A DNA stretch of 64,000 bases from Rhodobacteraceae bacterium WFHF2C18 (GTDB taxonomy: Bacteria > Pseudomonadota > Alphaproteobacteria > Rhodobacterales > Rhodobacteraceae): assembly GCA_002166865.1 (NCBI GenBank), contig NHTQ01000002.1, forward strand, positions 310,001 through 374,000, given 5' to 3'. Position 1 is the stretch's first letter. The number at the start of each line of letters is the position of its first letter. Both the position numbers and the translations under genes were made by a program. Below the pieces are notes generated by a model. The model made no database searches, was not told the origin of the DNA, and saw only the letters and a program-made list of their open reading frames with translations. Positions 63,041 through 64,000 of the stretch are shown here, one piece after another.

Positions 63041-63768
63041 GGTGTGTAGGTGACCTCGGCCTTGCCGGCCTGCATCGGCCCCTTGGCCCGGTCGAACCGA
63101 AGGTAGGCGATCGCGTGGCCGCCGGACTGGGTTAAAAGGGTGCCCGCGACCTTGCCATCGGCGGTGATCTCGGTGCCCACGGGCGCGGCGCCTGCGACCT
63201 CGACCCGGGCAAGGCCCTTGCGCAATTCGGTCTTGTGCTTCATCCGGGCGGTGACTTCCTGACCTACATAACAGCCCTTCTTGAAATCGACGCCGTTCAG
63301 GCGCTCGAACCCGGCCTCCAGGATCAGGGTATCGGGTGTCAGTTCGATGCCCGACTGCGGGATGCAGTGCGCCACGCGGATGGCATCCCAGTCGGTACCG
63401 TCATCCCCGGACGCCGCGCCGTAGAGGCGCCAGCCCATGTCGGGATGGCGCGGATCCGTGAAGGCGCCATCGGGTGCAGGCCCGGTGCCGCATGCCACTT
63501 TCAGATCGCTTTCCGCGATCTGCACGTCGGCGCGCAGCTTGTACATGTTGAGCCGTTGCATCAGCCCCGGGGCAAGCTCCGCGTCGACATCCAGCAGGAT
63601 GTCGTCGCCGTGCCGGAGCAGGAAGAAATCGGCCAGGTACTTGCCCTGCGGCGTCAGGATCGCCGCGTAGACCAACCCCTGGTCGAGCTTGGCGATGTCG
63701 TTGGTGATCAGCCCCTGCAGGAGGGTTTCGGCCTCGCTGCCCGAGATATCCAGGATCGTGCGTTCCAT
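63037..63768 (-). CDS. ygfZ: Folate-binding Fe-S repair protein YgfZ
   Basis: 243 residues of the GcvT-like family. The signature KKGCYVGQEVTARMKHK includes the conserved Cys. It binds tetrahydrofolate and supports Fe-S cluster enzymes such as MiaB. MERTILDISGSEAE at 63768 gives the usual start. Operon with the fructosamine-kinase gene. Confidence 0.93.
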   Translation of the reverse strand: MERTILDISGSEAETLLQGLITNDIAKLDQGLVYAAILTPQGKYLADFFLLRHGDDILLDVDAELAPGLMQRLNMYKLRADVQIAESDLKVACGTGPAPDGAFTDPRHPDMGWRLYGAASGDDGTDWDAIRVAHCIPQSGIELTPDTLILEAGFERLNGVDFKKGCYVGQEVTARMKHKTELRKGLARVEVAGAAPVGTEITADGKVAGTLLTQSGGHAIAYLRFDRAKGPMQAGKAEVTYTP

Positions 63769-63834
63769 TCCGTCTCCCGTCGCCTCTCGTCCTGTAATAT
63801 AGATCATGGCGCTTGCGACAACAGGGGGCGGGCG

Positions 63835-64000
63835 ATGCGCGCGAAACTCTCGGTGGTGATTCCCACGCTCGATGCCGCGGAAGAGCTGGCCCGTTCACTG
63901 CCGGCGCTGGCCGAAGGGCTGGAGGCCGGTCTGATCCGGGAACTGGTGATCTCGGACGGCGGCTCGCGCGATGACACGCTGCGCATTGCAGACGCGGCGG
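63835..64000 (+). CDS. Family 2 glycosyltransferase, TIGR04283-like (cut by window edge)
   Basis: Fifty-five codons are visible: KLSVVIPTLDAAEELARSLP opens a GT-A domain, with ELVISDGGSRDDTLRIAD carrying the first acidic motif. The SDGGSxDDT form is typical of the TIGR04283 group. The rest is outside the window. Confidence 0.85.
   Translation, partial: MRAKLSVVIPTLDAAEELARSLPALAEGLEAGLIRELVISDGGSRDDTLRIADAA

Overview
This is a GC-rich bacterial chromosome segment, roughly two-thirds G+C by eye. It is densely coded on both strands, with many ATGA/GTGA start-stop overlaps. Gene content points to an alphaproteobacterium of the Rhodobacterales, probably a marine roseobacter-type organism. The pointers are an Hsp20-DUF1150 pair, a TIGR01459-type HAD protein, a PopZ/DUF2497-like protein next to tolC, a bifunctional ATP sulfurylase/APS kinase, a Hint-domain protein, a RamA-like B12-reactivating protein and several small lineage-restricted proteins. 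No insertion sequence, prophage, integrase, rRNA operon or CRISPR array is visible. Both window ends cut genes: prs on the left and a family 2 glycosyltransferase on the right.

Layout, left half. 0-9 kb holds housekeeping and small-molecule genes: prs, a DsbA-fold isomerase, an alpha/beta hydrolase, a ribF-ycgN-ltaE operon, a MaoC hydratase, a HAD protein, a flavin reductase behind a 12-codon upstream ORF, a Mn-dependent pyrophosphatase and a TraB/GumN protein. 9-12 kb holds groES-groEL under a perfect CIRCE operator. 12-17.6 kb holds a Nudix hydrolase, a secreted lipase-like protein with a stand-alone PhnM, purE-purK, and hsp20-DUF1150 behind a near-consensus heat-shock promoter. 17.6-25.4 kb holds two glycosyltransferases, the sulfate-activating fusion enzyme, a di-haem cytochrome c peroxidase, trxB, an Lrp regulator, a Hint-domain protein and a 46-residue basic protein. 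25.7-33 kb holds a pgeF-midA-lgt operon, ubiK, a YbjN protein, proC-csaA-dehydrogenase and an extended KAS III enzyme.

33.2-43.6 kb is the most distinctive region. A LysR regulator is divergent from ten tightly packed genes: a polyamine-type ABC importer (two permeases, Tat-exported binding protein, ATPase), a class III aminotransferase, a BKACE beta-keto-acid cleavage enzyme, a GNAT acetyltransferase, an acetylpolyamine amidohydrolase, a DauA-like D-amino-acid dehydrogenase and a RidA deaminase. Acetyltransferase, aminotransferase, beta-keto-acid cleavage and deacetylase together match, step for step, the acetylated route of beta-lysine breakdown. I propose uptake and catabolism of (N6-acetyl-)beta-lysine or a related cationic amine. 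This is inference from family membership and order.

Right half. 43.8-64 kb holds aroA, a membrane-anchored isochorismatase-fold protein that seems to lack its nucleophile, a RamA-like [2Fe-2S]/ASKHA protein, a divergent pair of cytochromes (class I c with an extra C-terminal domain, and P460), tRNA-Gly(CCC), an Lrp-decarboxylase divergent pair, an orphan form II CoxL-type molybdenum hydroxylase overlapping a DUF2235 hydrolase, a PaaI thioesterase, metF divergent from a MetR-like regulator, tRNA-Cys(GCA), a pcm-tolC-popZ-like cluster, a DUF6280-like gene, efp, a fructosamine-kinase-family gene and ygfZ. RamA-like protein, metF and MetR together suggest cobalamin-dependent methionine synthesis.
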